Shown here piece after piece: positions 1 through 8,752 of a stretch of 64,000 nucleotides of DNA. The stretch comes from Vibrio sp. JPW-9-11-11. GTDB taxonomy: Bacteria > Pseudomonadota > Gammaproteobacteria > Enterobacterales > Vibrionaceae. A model generated the notes under the pieces. It was not told the DNA's origin. It did not search any database and saw nothing but the letters and a program-made list of their open reading frames with translations. The DNA is taken from the NCBI RefSeq assembly GCF_013369335.1, contig NZ_SZQJ01000008.1, forward strand, positions 1 to 64,000, written 5' to 3'. The translations under genes and the position numbers were made by a program. Within the stretch, counting starts at the first letter, position 1. Each line of letters starts with the position of its first letter.

Positions 1-131
1 TTCATTGAAACCTAAATTGTTTCCGAAGAAACTATTTGGATTATCATCAACGAGTGCCCACACAGATTGATAGGTTTATATTGTTAAAGAACATTGCTTT
101 TCGAGAAGCTTTTCTCTCAAAGCGGAGGTGA
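1..131 (-). other. 16S rRNA leader region with boxA antiterminator
   Basis: The leftward strand carries the boxA element TGTTCTTTAACAAT (80-93), followed by the conserved stretch AATCTGTGTGGGCACTCG typical of the 5' leader of gammaproteobacterial 16S rRNA. No mature 16S sequence is reached inside the window. This is the transcribed leader between P2 and the RNase III processing stem. Confidence 0.8.
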
Positions 132-159
132 ATTCTAGCGAGTTAATTTGAAGAGTCAA
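132..159 (-). promoter_or_regulatory. rRNA operon promoter P2 (leftward)
   Basis: A second tandem promoter has -35 TTGACT (154-159), a 16-bp spacer and -10 TAGAAT (132-137), followed by a C-rich discriminator. Tandem P1/P2 promoters about 110 bp apart are the normal rrn arrangement in enteric and vibrio genomes. Confidence 0.75.
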
Positions 160-247
160 ACACTTTTTCAAATTTATTTTTTAGTAGTTTTTCACCTCGC
201 TGACAATTGCTGAAGCCTTGTAGCATCTGCCGTGTCAGTGGGAGCGC

Positions 248-275
248 ATTATAGACGGTTGGATCTGGAAGGCAA
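248..275 (-). promoter_or_regulatory. rRNA operon promoter P1 (leftward)
   Basis: Reading leftward, a -35 TTGCCT (270-275) and a -10 TATAAT (248-253) are separated by 16 bp. A GC-rich discriminator (GCGCTCCC) follows the -10, as is usual for stringently controlled rRNA promoters, and the upstream side is A/T-rich like an UP element. The downstream sequence matches a vibrio 16S leader, so the rRNA genes should lie just left of base 1. Confidence 0.8.
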
Positions 276-297
276 GTGAAATCATTCTATTTTCCAT

Positions 298-333
298 AAA
301 AAAAAGCCCGACTGACCATTAATCAATCAGACT
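298..333 (-). terminator. Terminator after the HD-GYP gene
   Basis: On the minus strand a 10-bp G.U-containing stem (arms about 324-333 and 305-318) is followed by eight or more U residues. It lies between the HD-GYP stop codon and rRNA promoter P1 and would keep readthrough out of the rRNA operon. Confidence 0.6.
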
Positions 334-384
334 CTAATTTATACTCAATTTAATCAGAACTTACTCACAGAAAGTTGTGGATAA

Positions 385-1647
385 CTACTCATCTGAGTCA
401 AAGAAATAAGAGATTCGCGAACGAGGGTTAAGGTACTCTCGCACTTTATCGGGCAACTTATTGGGCAGAATCGCATTCACTATCTTTATCTCTTTTTCTG
501 CTAAATCGATGATCGGCGCTTGAGTACGTGGTACCGATGGATCATAAATAAGCACATTAGGAAACAAGATGTTTTTCGCATTTACCGAAATCACTAAACC
601 AACCATGTCATTAGACAACTGAACCACAGTTCCTGGTGGATAGATGCCCATAAACTTAATTAACAAGCTTAAGTTTTCATGGTTATAGAGGTGTTTGCAG
701 TTCTTATACAAATGGGATAATGCGACATAAGGAATTTTTTGCTCAGCGGGGATGTTACTGTGGCACAAATTGTCGTAGGCATTCGCGACTGAGATAATCT
801 GCGTTAACTCATCGATTTGATCTTCTTTCAGCCCTTCAGGATAGCCGGATCCATCGTTGTGTTCATGATGCTGCGCAATAACCGTTCTGGCACTTTCAGG
901 AAAACTCTCCATATTGGCGGCGATATCAAGGCCATATTTAGTATGCAGTTTTAAATAATTGGTTTCTGGTTCAGTCAGTGGTGTTTGCTTGCGTAAAATA
1001 GCGGTGGGTATTTTCACTTTCCCCATGTCATGGAACAGAGCAGCAAAGGCGACTTCTTTGATTCTATCAGCACTTAGTTTTTTCGCTTTCGCCACCATCA
1101 TGGCAACAACAGAGACATTAAGTGAGTGAAAGTAAATGTCTTCAAACTCACTTTTACCATTCATTAGATGTAGCGTGACATTATCGTCACTAAGCAACTT
1201 ATCCACGATATCGTTAACCAGAAGAGTGGCTTCGTCGACCGCTTGCTCCGGGCGACTACGAATTTTATTCATTACCGCTCGCATCCGTGATAACGAACGC
1301 TCAAACTCTTTCTCACAGCTGATCACTCGTCGACGATATGCGTTCAGTTTTTCTATCCGATCTTCTTTTTCTCTCCATAGCTTTTGCGCTTCGAGATCGA
1401 TTTGCTCTTCTTGAGCTTGATCTTGAGCGGTTTCAGCCGACTCTTCTGCTGGCGGTAAGGGCTGAGTATCGCTTTGCGCTGGATTAATGAACACGTGCTT
1501 AATACCCAAGTGACGGATCATATGGATCTGCTCTTGGTCTTTAATTTTGAAGCTATTAAACAAAAACGGATGTTCATTCCATTTAACTGGAAGCCGAATG
1601 TGTAATCCAGGTTGCAACCTGTCTACTGTAATTTTGATACTCGCCAC
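385..1647 (-). CDS. HD-GYP domain c-di-GMP phosphodiesterase with DUF3391 N-terminus
   Basis: Predicted cytoplasmic enzyme that hydrolyses the second messenger cyclic di-GMP. Residues 1-140 look like the DUF3391 region common in vibrio HD-GYP proteins, with a Glu/Gln-rich stretch and helical segment at about 65-125. The HD-GYP domain follows, with the HD pair at 206-207 in a FHDMGK motif, HHE at 260-262 and GYP at 268-270, so metal-binding and signature residues look intact. Translation appears to start at GTG (1645-1647) with a weak AAGG a few bases upstream; no better start is visible. The gene is monocistronic, has its own terminator and is transcribed toward the rRNA operon. No transmembrane segment is seen. 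The function is inferred from family motifs. Confidence 0.88.
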   Translation of the reverse strand: MASIKITVDRLQPGLHIRLPVKWNEHPFLFNSFKIKDQEQIHMIRHLGIKHVFINPAQSDTQPLPPAEESAETAQDQAQEEQIDLEAQKLWREKEDRIEKLNAYRRRVISCEKEFERSLSRMRAVMNKIRSRPEQAVDEATLLVNDIVDKLLSDDNVTLHLMNGKSEFEDIYFHSLNVSVVAMMVAKAKKLSADRIKEVAFAALFHDMGKVKIPTAILRKQTPLTEPETNYLKLHTKYGLDIAANMESFPESARTVIAQHHEHNDGSGYPEGLKEDQIDELTQIISVANAYDNLCHSNIPAEQKIPYVALSHLYKNCKHLYNHENLSLLIKFMGIYPPGTVVQLSNDMVGLVISVNAKNILFPNVLIYDPSVPRTQAPIIDLAEKEIKIVNAILPNKLPDKVREYLNPRSRISYFFDSDE

Positions 1648-1768
1648 GACCTTAATACAACTTTTTCTAATTGAACCAATGGATTGATTTTAGATGAAGG
1701 CGAGTTTTAATTCACCATCCATGTGTACTATTGATAATTCAATAACCTGTAGTGATAGTTTTACTTCC

Positions 1769-2176
1769 TTACTTCACAAGCTCGCAGTGCAACATCCAAC
1801 GAACACCGAATTTATCTTCAACTTTACCGAACCTTGCCCCCCAAAATGTGTCGGCTAAAGGCATCATAACGCGCCCTTCTGTTGCTAGTTTGTCATACAG
1901 GCGCGCTTGCTCATCGAGATCATCCAGTACCACAGACAAAGCAATATTGTTACCTCTCAACTCTCGCGCCACAACACCATCTGACAACATCAACTTCATA
2001 CCGAACGCTTCAAGTTCAGCGTGCATAACCCAATTCGGGTCCGCCCCCTCAATATGCTGAGGCGAATCTTTGAAGTACTGTTTTGACAGTACTACACCAC
2101 CAAAACAGTGCTGATAAAAGCTAAGCGCTTCTTCACATCGTCCAGAAAAAAAGAGATACGGTGTTACTTGATACAT
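1769..2176 (-). CDS. VOC family protein (PhnB/glyoxalase-like)
   Basis: A 135-residue protein that begins MYQVTPYLFFSGRCEEALSF, the typical opening of the PhnB-like branch of the vicinal oxygen chelate fold. Family members carry paired beta-alpha-beta-beta-beta modules and often bind a metal, but substrates vary widely and many are uncharacterised, so no reaction is assigned. The C-terminal motif FGVRWMLHCE is also characteristic of this branch. It is a single gene, divergent from ahpC. Confidence 0.85.
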   Translation of the reverse strand: MYQVTPYLFFSGRCEEALSFYQHCFGGVVLSKQYFKDSPQHIEGADPNWVMHAELEAFGMKLMLSDGVVARELRGNNIALSVVLDDLDEQARLYDKLATEGRVMMPLADTFWGARFGKVEDKFGVRWMLHCELVK

Positions 2177-2280
2177 AGATGTCGTCCTTTACTATTTTTT
2201 ATAAAGATAGACGATAACTTTGTAACCCGCGGAAAAATAAATAAAAAAACAAACCAACCACCGTTTCCCAGAACAGATCA

Positions 2281-2317
2281 ATAGGTGTTAACTATTAATA
2301 GGATTGATACAAGCAAT
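2281..2317 (+). promoter_or_regulatory. Candidate OxyR binding site upstream of ahpC
   Basis: ATAGGTGTTAACTAT (2281-2295) matches the OxyR half-operator ATAGnTnnnAnCTAT at every fixed position. After a 7-bp gap, ATTGATACAAGCAAT (2303-2317) matches it partially. Paired half-operators with this spacing are how oxidised OxyR binds as a tetramer, and ahpC is a classic target. The site lies 87-123 bp before the ahpC start codon. Confidence 0.75.
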
Positions 2318-2403
2318 TTTATTTAACTTACTCTACGTGTGAATATACTTTCCGAAAGCAACAAACATTGCTCATCCCAATAAACTGAAAGGAAAGTAAA
2401 GAT

Positions 2404-2961
2404 ATGATTAACACTAAGATCAAGCCATTTAGCGCGACTGCATTTAAAAACGGCGAATTCGTTGAAGTTACTGAGCAAGATGTTCTTGGTAAATGGGCCG
2501 TGTTCTTCTTCTACCCTGCAGACTTTACCTTCGTGTGCCCAACAGAGCTTGGTGATCTTGCAGACCACTACGAAGAACTACAAAAACGTGGCGTAGAAGT
2601 ATACTCAGTATCAACTGACACACACTTCACTCACAAAGCATGGCACGACAGCTCAGACACAATCGGTAAGATTCAGTACTACATGCTTGGCGACCAAACA
2701 GGCAACATCACAAACAACTTCGGTGTGATGCGTGAAGGTCAAGGTCTTGCTGACCGTGCAACGTTCCTAATCGACCCAGAAGGTACTATTCAAGCAATGG
2801 AAATCACTGCTGAAGGTATCGGTCGTGACGCAGAAGATCTACTACGCAAAGTGAAAGCCGCTCAATACGTAGCAGCGCACCCAGGCGAAGTTTGCCCAGC
2901 TAAATGGAAAGAAGGTGAAGAGACACTAGCGCCATCATTAGACCTAGTAGGCAAAATCTAA
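2404..2961 (+). CDS. ahpC: Alkyl hydroperoxide reductase subunit C (2-Cys peroxiredoxin)
   Basis: Reduces hydrogen peroxide and organic hydroperoxides to water and alcohols. It is recycled by AhpF, encoded 146 bp downstream. The protein has 185 residues, close to the enterobacterial length of 187. The peroxidatic cysteine sits in FVCPTEL (about Cys45) and the resolving cysteine in EVCPAKW near residue 165, with the usual C-terminal tail. The start is supported by AAAGGAAAG shortly upstream. Regulation by OxyR is likely from the operator at 2281-2317. A structured hairpin after the gene may limit readthrough into ahpF. Confidence 0.97.
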   Translation: MINTKIKPFSATAFKNGEFVEVTEQDVLGKWAVFFFYPADFTFVCPTELGDLADHYEELQKRGVEVYSVSTDTHFTHKAWHDSSDTIGKIQYYMLGDQTGNITNNFGVMREGQGLADRATFLIDPEGTIQAMEITAEGIGRDAEDLLRKVKAAQYVAAHPGEVCPAKWKEGEETLAPSLDLVGKI

Positions 2962-3009
2962 TTGGGGTTAAGCGTTCGCCTCTGAACATCTCTAATTATC
3001 GATAAGTTT

Positions 3010-3068
3010 GAGAGCGTTCCAGGTTTGATACCTGACGACCTTCGGCCTGGTCCGCTCTCCCTTTTGTT
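3010..3068 (+). terminator. Branched hairpin between ahpC and ahpF (partial terminator)
   Basis: An outer stem GAGAGCG (3010-3016) / CGCTCTC (3053-3059) encloses a hairpin CAGGTttgatACCTG and a second arm GACC/GGTC, giving a three-way-junction-like fold. It is followed by CCTTTTGTTTTT. It can act as an attenuating terminator or an mRNA-stabilising 3' end for ahpC. The fold is read by eye only. Confidence 0.6.
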
Positions 3069-3107
3069 TTTATCCAGAATAACCATTTAAGTAAGGCATG
3101 ATTACCT

Positions 3108-4676
3108 ATGTTAGACCAAGCGATCCAACAGCAACTCAAACAATATCTGGCTAATGTAAAACAAGAAGTACGTTTAGTGGTTAGCCTAGATGAAAGCAAA
3201 GCATCAAACGATATTTTCTCTCTAGCCAATCAAATCGCTGAAATGAGCGACTTCATCACCGTTGAACGTGACGACAACGCAAGCGCACGTAAACCCGTGA
3301 TGGCGGTAACAAACCCAGCAAAAGGCACAGCAATGCGCTTTGCGGGCTTGCCAATGGGTCACGAATTTACCTCTCTAGTCTTGGCGCTGCTTCATTCTGG
3401 TGGTCACCCAATCAAACTAGAACCAGAAGTGATTGAGCAAATCGCGGCACTAGACAAAGATCTCGAGGTCGAAATCTTTATTTCACTGTCGTGCCAAAAC
3501 TGTCCGGACGTGGTTCAAGCGTTCAACATGATGGCGGCGATCAACCCGAGAGTAAAAGCCACTATGATAGATGGTGGTTTGTTCCAAGATGAAGTGAAAC
3601 AACGCGACATCATGGCTGTACCAAGTGTATTCGTGAACGGTGAGCTATTCGGTCAAGGTCGTATGTCTCTGACTGAAATCCTCAACAAAGTGGATGACGG
3701 CGCGAGCGAGAAAGCGGCGAAAGCACTGAACAAAAAAGACCCATACGACGTTCTTGTTGTCGGCGGTGGTCCTGGTGGTAGCGCAGCGGCTCTATACGCT
3801 GCTCGTAAAGGTATTCGTACTGGCGTGGTTGCTAAGCGTTTTGGTGGTCAGGTTATGGACACCATGGCAATTGAGAACTTCATTTCGGTAAAACGTACTG
3901 AAGGTCCAAAACTGGCAACGGACCTAGCAGAGCACCTAAAAGAGTACGATGTAGACGTGGTAACTGAGCAACAAGCTGAGAAGCTAATGGGCGCAGCGCA
4001 CACAGAAGATGGTTTGATTCACATCCAACTTGAAAGCGGCGCAACGCTGAAGAGTAAGAGTGTAATCCTAAGCCCTGGTGCACGCTGGCGTGAAATGAAC
4101 GTTCCGGGTGAGCAAGAGTACCGCAACAAAGGTGTCGCGTACTGCCCACACTGTGACGGTCCCCTATTCAAAGGTAAGAAAACCGCGGTTATTGGTGGCG
4201 GTAACTCAGGTATCGAAGCAGCTATCGACCTTGCTGGTATCGTAGAACACGTAACGGTTCTTGAATTCGCCGACGTACTTCGCGCAGACCAAGTGCTTAT
4301 CGACAAAGCGAACTCACTACCAAACGTGGATATCATCACGATGGCGCAAACCACCGAAGTTGTGGGTGACGGTACTCGTGTCACTAGCTTGAAGTATAAA
4401 GACCGCAACACAGATGAAACCAAAGAGATTGAACTATCGGGGATCTTTGTTCAAATTGGCCTAGTGCCAAACACAGAGTGGCTAAAGGATTCACAAGTGA
4501 CGCTATCAGAACGCGGAGAAATTGAGGTTGGCCAACACGGTGAAACGAGCCTAGAGGGTGTGTTCGCAGCGGGTGATGCCACAACCGTTCCTTACAAACA
4601 GATCATCATTGCGATGGGAGAAGGCGCAAAAGCGAGCTTAGGGGCGTTTGACTATCTTATTCGCAAACAAGACTAG
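3108..4676 (+). CDS. ahpF: Alkyl hydroperoxide reductase subunit F (NADH:peroxiredoxin reductase)
   Basis: A flavoprotein that passes electrons from NADH through FAD and two disulfide centres to AhpC. At 522 residues it matches the family. The N-terminal double thioredoxin-fold domain carries CQNC at 129-132. A short linker leads to the FAD-binding GGGPGG motif near 218-223, then CPHC at 346-349 in the thioredoxin-reductase-like part, then the NADH-binding GGGNSG motif near 363. All redox cysteines are present. It is probably expressed with ahpC at a lower level because of the intervening hairpin, and it ends at a clear terminator. Confidence 0.97.
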   Translation: MLDQAIQQQLKQYLANVKQEVRLVVSLDESKASNDIFSLANQIAEMSDFITVERDDNASARKPVMAVTNPAKGTAMRFAGLPMGHEFTSLVLALLHSGGHPIKLEPEVIEQIAALDKDLEVEIFISLSCQNCPDVVQAFNMMAAINPRVKATMIDGGLFQDEVKQRDIMAVPSVFVNGELFGQGRMSLTEILNKVDDGASEKAAKALNKKDPYDVLVVGGGPGGSAAALYAARKGIRTGVVAKRFGGQVMDTMAIENFISVKRTEGPKLATDLAEHLKEYDVDVVTEQQAEKLMGAAHTEDGLIHIQLESGATLKSKSVILSPGARWREMNVPGEQEYRNKGVAYCPHCDGPLFKGKKTAVIGGGNSGIEAAIDLAGIVEHVTVLEFADVLRADQVLIDKANSLPNVDIITMAQTTEVVGDGTRVTSLKYKDRNTDETKEIELSGIFVQIGLVPNTEWLKDSQVTLSERGEIEVGQHGETSLEGVFAAGDATTVPYKQIIIAMGEGAKASLGAFDYLIRKQD

Positions 4677-4689
4677 TCATTGGAAACAA

Positions 4690-4715
4690 AATCACCCGCT
4701 CAATCGCGGGTGATT
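4690..4715. terminator. Bidirectional terminator between ahpF and the VC0807-like gene
   Basis: A perfect stem ATCACCCGC/GCGGGTGAT (4691-4699 and 4706-4714) lies between two convergent genes. The flanks are A-rich on the left and T/A-rich on the right. It probably ends transcripts from both sides. Confidence 0.7.
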
Positions 4716-4720
4716 CATTA

Positions 4721-5416
4721 TCATTTCAGATGGAATATTTGTTCTGTCTCTAGCCCAGTCATTTTGCGTACCTGACGCCAAACATAATAAAAAATGCCAA
4801 TCATCATCAACATGCTCGGAATTGCAATCATCGGGTAGCTATACAGTGTCATTTTGCCGAGCTGCTCATTAAATTCAGCGGTGCCTGCTGGGCTCGTCAC
4901 AATCCAAGTAGCGAGAAAATAGTTCATTGCTGAAGAGAAAATAAAGGTACTGGCGAAAAGATAGTTTGACGTCGACAAACAGCGTTCAAATGCGGCGTGG
5001 TTACCAGTTTGCTCTAGCTTCTGTTTGATCACTTCAAGATTAAGCAGAGTGTCGTTAAAAATCAGCTTCTTCACTACTGGATAACGAGTAAAGCTAGAAC
5101 CAAACACTACCATACCAATCAAACCGGGGATCAACGCCTCTTTCAATGCAAGCCATTTAGTATCGAGCTCAAGTAGCCCTATACCTCCGGTCAGAAGCAC
5201 ACTGACAAAACCAAGTGCTGCAATAAAATTGAATTTTTTATGGCGAATCAGCTCCATCGCGCCATACACCGCTGGAAAAGCCAACGCGACGATCAACGCC
5301 ATTGCCGTGCCCAAGTACTCATCACCACTAAGCTTCATTAGAATCAGTGAAGGTAAAAGAACGTTAATCACGATCTCAAACAGTGGATTGGGTTTTCTTG
5401 CTTCAGTACTACTCAT
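4721..5416 (-). CDS. VC0807-type conserved membrane protein
   Basis: A 231-residue hydrophobic protein with about six predicted membrane segments, including three consecutive ones in the first 100 residues and two in the last 60. It resembles the uncharacterised 'VC0807 family' seen across vibrios. No catalytic motif is visible and I assign no function. The start codon at 5414-5416 is preceded on its strand by GGAAGATT. It is transcribed convergently with ahpF and appears monocistronic. Confidence 0.75.
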   Translation of the reverse strand: MSSTEARKPNPLFEIVINVLLPSLILMKLSGDEYLGTAMALIVALAFPAVYGAMELIRHKKFNFIAALGFVSVLLTGGIGLLELDTKWLALKEALIPGLIGMVVFGSSFTRYPVVKKLIFNDTLLNLEVIKQKLEQTGNHAAFERCLSTSNYLFASTFIFSSAMNYFLATWIVTSPAGTAEFNEQLGKMTLYSYPMIAIPSMLMMIGIFYYVWRQVRKMTGLETEQIFHLK

Positions 5417-5629
5417 AATCTTCCATCACTTATAGCTACATTGTGCAGCTCGAAGCGGAATTGTTCCCTGCTTCACTACAGATGTAAAGCGCTTGGCCCT
5501 CACCCTGTGTAACGACTTGTGACAGCGCACAAAACTGGGCTCACACCCAACCCGACACGATGAAATTGAATTACCAAACACTAGATACAACAAAGCCCCG
5601 ACTTTCGTCGAGGCTTTATCGTTTAAATA
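5417..5629. other. Intergenic stretch without a gene
   Basis: These roughly 210 bases separate tRNA-Leu from the VC0807-type gene. Apart from the tRNA terminator at its right end (5592-5617) and presumably the promoter of the leftward membrane-protein gene, I see no open reading frame with a ribosome binding site and no repeat. Confidence 0.5.
5592..5617 (-). terminator. Terminator of tRNA-Leu
   Basis: On the minus strand AAAGCCtCGAC and GTCGgGGCTTT form a strong hairpin just after the tRNA 3' end, followed by a T-rich tail (TTTGTTGT). It is a typical stable-RNA terminator. Confidence 0.75.
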
Positions 5630-5714
5630 TGGTACCGGTGGGCGGACTTGAACCGCCACGCCCGAAGGCAACGGATTTTGAATCCGTCGTGTATACCAAT
5701 TTCACCACACCGGC
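5630..5714 (-). tRNA. tRNA-Leu (anticodon CAA)
   Basis: An 85-nt class II tRNA. The acceptor arms GCCGGTG and CACCGGT pair, with discriminator A and an encoded CCA. The anticodon stem ACGGA/TCCGT encloses loop TTCAAAA, giving CAA, which reads UUG leucine codons. A variable arm (GCCTTCGGGC) and a T-arm containing GTTCAAGTC are present. Confidence 0.95.
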
Positions 5715-5906
5715 ATCTTGGGGCTTTGCCCTTTGATGATTGGCATTATACGTATGGTAGGCGTTCGTGCAAGTGCAAAAGACTGAATTAATTGTCGTTT
5801 GCTGATAAAATCGCCACAAATCGATAAGCTGTGCGCAAGGTCTCTTTTCAGATGGAGAGTGAGGCTATATTCTTGCGCCTTATTTAAGTTTAGGTAAGCC
5901 ACGTTT

Positions 5907-6383
5907 ATGTCTAATACTGACTCTTTACCACCAGCTGGGTTGTTTCGCCGCTTGGGGGCTCTAATTTATGATGGATTGATCATTATCGCTGTCGAAATGA
6001 TGGCGGCGGGTATCGTGATTGCGATTCTGCATGCATTGATGGCTTTGGGGATTTTTCACGTTGGCAGTTACGCTGATGTCAGTGACTTCCTCACCAACCA
6101 TCCCGTGTGGAGCCCTATTTACACCGCTTATCTTGCGTTTGTGTGGGTGTACTTCTTTGTCTATTTTTGGACACGCGCTGGACAAACACTCGGAATGCGA
6201 GCTTGGAAGCTGCACTTACGCAGTGCCAATGGTCAAGCCGTTTCAGTTACGCAATGTCTGATTCGTATTGCGACATCAGGGTTTGGCTTGGCTAACTTAC
6301 TGGTGCCATTAGACCCGAAAAAGCGCGGCTTCCACGATATCTGGGCAAACACTCAAGTTGTGGTTTTGCCAAAAGCGAATTGA
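5907..6383 (+). CDS. RDD family membrane protein
   Basis: A 158-residue protein. It opens with PAGLFRRLGALIYDGLIII, the RDD signature (Arg, then Asp in the first membrane segment), and has further hydrophobic segments near 20-45 and 68-90. The motif GQTLGMRAWKLHL about residue 92-104 is typical of the family. RDD proteins are small inner-membrane proteins; a few act in ion or Na+/H+ transport, but most have no known role and none is assigned here. It shares a bidirectional terminator with luxS. Confidence 0.88.
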   Translation: MSNTDSLPPAGLFRRLGALIYDGLIIIAVEMMAAGIVIAILHALMALGIFHVGSYADVSDFLTNHPVWSPIYTAYLAFVWVYFFVYFWTRAGQTLGMRAWKLHLRSANGQAVSVTQCLIRIATSGFGLANLLVPLDPKKRGFHDIWANTQVVVLPKAN

Positions 6384-6385
6384 TA

Positions 6386-6415
6386 AAAAAAGGAAAGCTC
6401 AGCTTTCCTTTTTTT
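6386..6415. terminator. Bidirectional terminator between the RDD gene and luxS
   Basis: AGGAAAGCT and AGCTTTCCT pair around a short loop. A-runs on the left and seven T residues on the right provide a U-tract for transcripts arriving from either side. Confidence 0.85.
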
Positions 6416-6428
6416 ATAGTTGAGATTT

Positions 6429-6947
6429 CTAGTCGACTTTGAGCTCTTTTAGCATGGCTTCTGGAAGTGCTAAATCATCGTTCTTATTCACTGAAATCCC
6501 CGAATCAATGATGGCCTGAGCAATCTGCTTTGCTTCATCGAGCGAGTGCATTGCCGCTGTTCCACATTGGTATTCGTTCAGTTCTGGAATCTTATTCTGG
6601 CTCTCTACTTTCAGCACATCGTTCATCGCAGCTAACCATGCATCGGCAACTTGCTGCTCTTGTGGCGTCCCAATCAGGCTCATGTAAAAACCGGTACGGC
6701 ATCCCATCGGTGAGATATCAATGATTTCTACACTGTCACCGTTAAGGTGATTACGCATAAAACCTGCATAGAGGTGCTCTAAAGTGTGAATGCCTTTTTC
6801 AGACAGAATATCCTTGTTAGGGGCAGTAAAGCGTAAATCAAACACAGTAATCGTGTCGCCTTTCGGGGTGGTCATCGTTTTAGCGACGCGCACGGCTGGC
6901 GCATTCATTCGTGTATGATCAACGGTAAAACTATCGAGTAACGGCAT
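6429..6947 (-). CDS. luxS: S-ribosylhomocysteine lyase (autoinducer-2 synthase)
   Basis: Cleaves S-ribosylhomocysteine to homocysteine and DPD, the precursor of the quorum-sensing signal AI-2. At 172 residues it is full length. The metal site HTLEH (about 55-59), the catalytic cysteine in PMGCRTGFY (about 84) and the third metal ligand in YQCGTAAMH are all present. A strong ribosome binding site (GGAGAAGGA) precedes the ATG. It lies 128 bp downstream of gshA in the same direction, with an intervening hairpin that lacks a U-tract, so cotranscription is possible. Confidence 0.97.
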   Translation of the reverse strand: MPLLDSFTVDHTRMNAPAVRVAKTMTTPKGDTITVFDLRFTAPNKDILSEKGIHTLEHLYAGFMRNHLNGDSVEIIDISPMGCRTGFYMSLIGTPQEQQVADAWLAAMNDVLKVESQNKIPELNEYQCGTAAMHSLDEAKQIAQAIIDSGISVNKNDDLALPEAMLKELKVD

Positions 6948-7002
6948 TGTCCTTCTCCATTTGTATAACCCGCAATGGGCTATTCACTGTCAGATATATA
7001 GC

Positions 7003-7023
7003 GGGGAGGAAGTTATCCTCCCC
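7003..7023 (-). other. Hairpin in the gshA-luxS intergenic space
   Basis: GGGGAGGA (7003-7010) and TCCTCCCC (7016-7023) form an 8-bp GC-rich stem with a 5-nt loop. In the leftward transcript it is followed by TATATATCTG rather than a U-run. It is therefore more likely a processing, stability or weak termination element than a strong terminator. Confidence 0.55.
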
Positions 7024-7075
7024 CTCATTGTTCCATGTTGTTGTGCTTTCTCGCCCTAAATTAGGCGCGAATGCG

Positions 7076-8644
7076 TCATGCCTTCAAATACGTGAAATAC
7101 TGAGCTAAGAAATCATCAAAAGCGATATCATCTGACGCTTCGATTTCCGCTTGCGCCGACTGAGATCGCACCACTTCTTGCTCCATCAGTTCGGCAGTAT
7201 AAATACGGTATTGGTGATTTAGATGTTGTTCACGGTACTGCTTTCCAAACGTACACCCGACCTTGCCTAGCCCGCCAAGACGCTTAGTATCTTCTAGCAG
7301 CTGTCCTGAAATTGTCATTTGTGGATTATCAATCCAACTAACGAGTTTTTCACATACCGCTTGATAAGCGTGACCACCTACCACTGCATCCATCCGCTCT
7401 GCAATCTGCGTCAGCTCGGCAAAGACGCGTTTGGCCCAAGTTTGCAATGTTAGCACTTCACCTTTGCAGCCAATCTGCAGTTCAAGACCAGGCTTGCGAC
7501 CTTCGACGATCACCTTATTCCAGTTTTCGCGCCAACACGCTTGCTCACAGTAATCCATCGGTTCAGAATCACTTAACGCCGCCCAAGCCAAGAACAGATC
7601 AAGAAAACGTATTTGCTCTTCGGTAATGCCGACGGGGCTATATGGATTAACATCAAGAGAACGGACTTCAATGTACTCTACTCCACCACGAGCTAGGGCC
7701 TCTGAAGGTTTCTCTCCCGCATTTGCGACTCGTTTAGGCCGAATTGGTGCGTACAGTTCGTTCTCTATTTGTAGTACGTTACTATTGAGCTGACGGTATT
7801 CACCATCCACTTTAACGCCAATTTCAGCAAACTGTTCAGACGGGGTACGAATCGCAGTATTCAAGCCATCAAGGTACTCAGCTAGGCTATTAAAACCAAT
7901 CTTAAGCGAACTCTGTGCACTATTGGTATAACCTAAATCGCTCATTCTCAATGACGTTGCGTAAGGAAGGTAAAGCGTCCCACCAACACTTTTAAAAGGT
8001 AGCTTAGTTTCTCGCCCTTGAATAAATGAAGCGCACAGCGCTGGTGAAGCGCCAAAAAAGTATGGGATCAACCAACCAAAACGGTAGTAATTACGAATCA
8101 GGCCAAAATACGCTTGTGACTTACTCTCTTGGCGCTGTTCTTGGTTTTGTTCACCAAAAAGTTGTTGCCAGAAAGACTCTGGGAAAGAGAAATTAAAATG
8201 CACCCCAGAGATGATCTGCATTAGGCTCCCATAGCGCCGCTTTAACCCTTCGCGGTAGAGCGTCTTCATTTTTCCAGAATTGGAACTGCCATACTGCGCC
8301 AGCTTGATATCGTCTTCACTGCCAACGTAACAAGGCATCGACAACGGCCACATTTTCTCTTCGCCCAATTTGGTTTGGGTAAAGTGATGAATATCTTCAA
8401 GTTGCGAGGTCAGCACTGAAATGTCATGGGAGACCGGAGTGATAAACTCTAATAGCGACTCGGAGAAGTCGGTGGTGATCCAGCTATTGGCATAAGCAGA
8501 GCCCAGAGCGCTGGGGTGCGGTGTAGTCGCTAAGTGGCCATCTTGGTGATAGCGCAAGGTTTCGCGTTCTACGCCCCGGCCAAAACTCTTAAATACATCT
8601 GGGTTTTGTGCAACTCGCTCTAGTCGCGCAGCAAATTCAGTCAA
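7076..8644 (-). CDS. gshA: Glutamate-cysteine ligase
   Basis: Catalyses the ATP-dependent first step of glutathione synthesis, joining glutamate to cysteine. The 522 residues match the proteobacterial type I family (about 518), and the opening region containing [11 protein letters not shown] is the typical glutamate-binding N-terminus. The gene precedes luxS on the same strand, a vibrio arrangement that links two sulfur-metabolism enzymes. It starts at ATG 8642-8644, and the preceding M16 gene ends in its own terminator. Confidence 0.95.
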   Translation of the reverse strand: MTEFAARLERVAQNPDVFKSFGRGVERETLRYHQDGHLATTPHPSALGSAYANSWITTDFSESLLEFITPVSHDISVLTSQLEDIHHFTQTKLGEEKMWPLSMPCYVGSEDDIKLAQYGSSNSGKMKTLYREGLKRRYGSLMQIISGVHFNFSFPESFWQQLFGEQNQEQRQESKSQAYFGLIRNYYRFGWLIPYFFGASPALCASFIQGRETKLPFKSVGGTLYLPYATSLRMSDLGYTNSAQSSLKIGFNSLAEYLDGLNTAIRTPSEQFAEIGVKVDGEYRQLNSNVLQIENELYAPIRPKRVANAGEKPSEALARGGVEYIEVRSLDVNPYSPVGITEEQIRFLDLFLAWAALSDSEPMDYCEQACWRENWNKVIVEGRKPGLELQIGCKGEVLTLQTWAKRVFAELTQIAERMDAVVGGHAYQAVCEKLVSWIDNPQMTISGQLLEDTKRLGGLGKVGCTFGKQYREQHLNHQYRIYTAELMEQEVVRSQSAQAEIEASDDIAFDDFLAQYFTYLKA

Positions 8645-8703
8645 AATGAGGTTCGCTTATATCAGAGGTTCAGTATTGCTACCAAACTGGCTAAACAATT
8701 TAT

Positions 8704-8735
8704 AAAGGGTGACCAAAGTCACCCTTTAGTTATGC
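8704..8735 (-). terminator. Terminator of the M16 peptidase operon
   Basis: AAAGGGTGAC (8704-8713) and GTCACCCTTT (8718-8727) form a 10-bp perfect stem. On the minus strand it is followed by ATAAATTG. It ends the ADH-yqaA-M16 transcript before gshA. Confidence 0.75.
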
Positions 8736-8752
8736 ACTATGTTATGTGTACT

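Noticed and set aside
4019..4423. 134-codon antisense frame over ahpF
   Set aside because: It is a shadow of the ahpF codons, with no ribosome binding site and no family resemblance.
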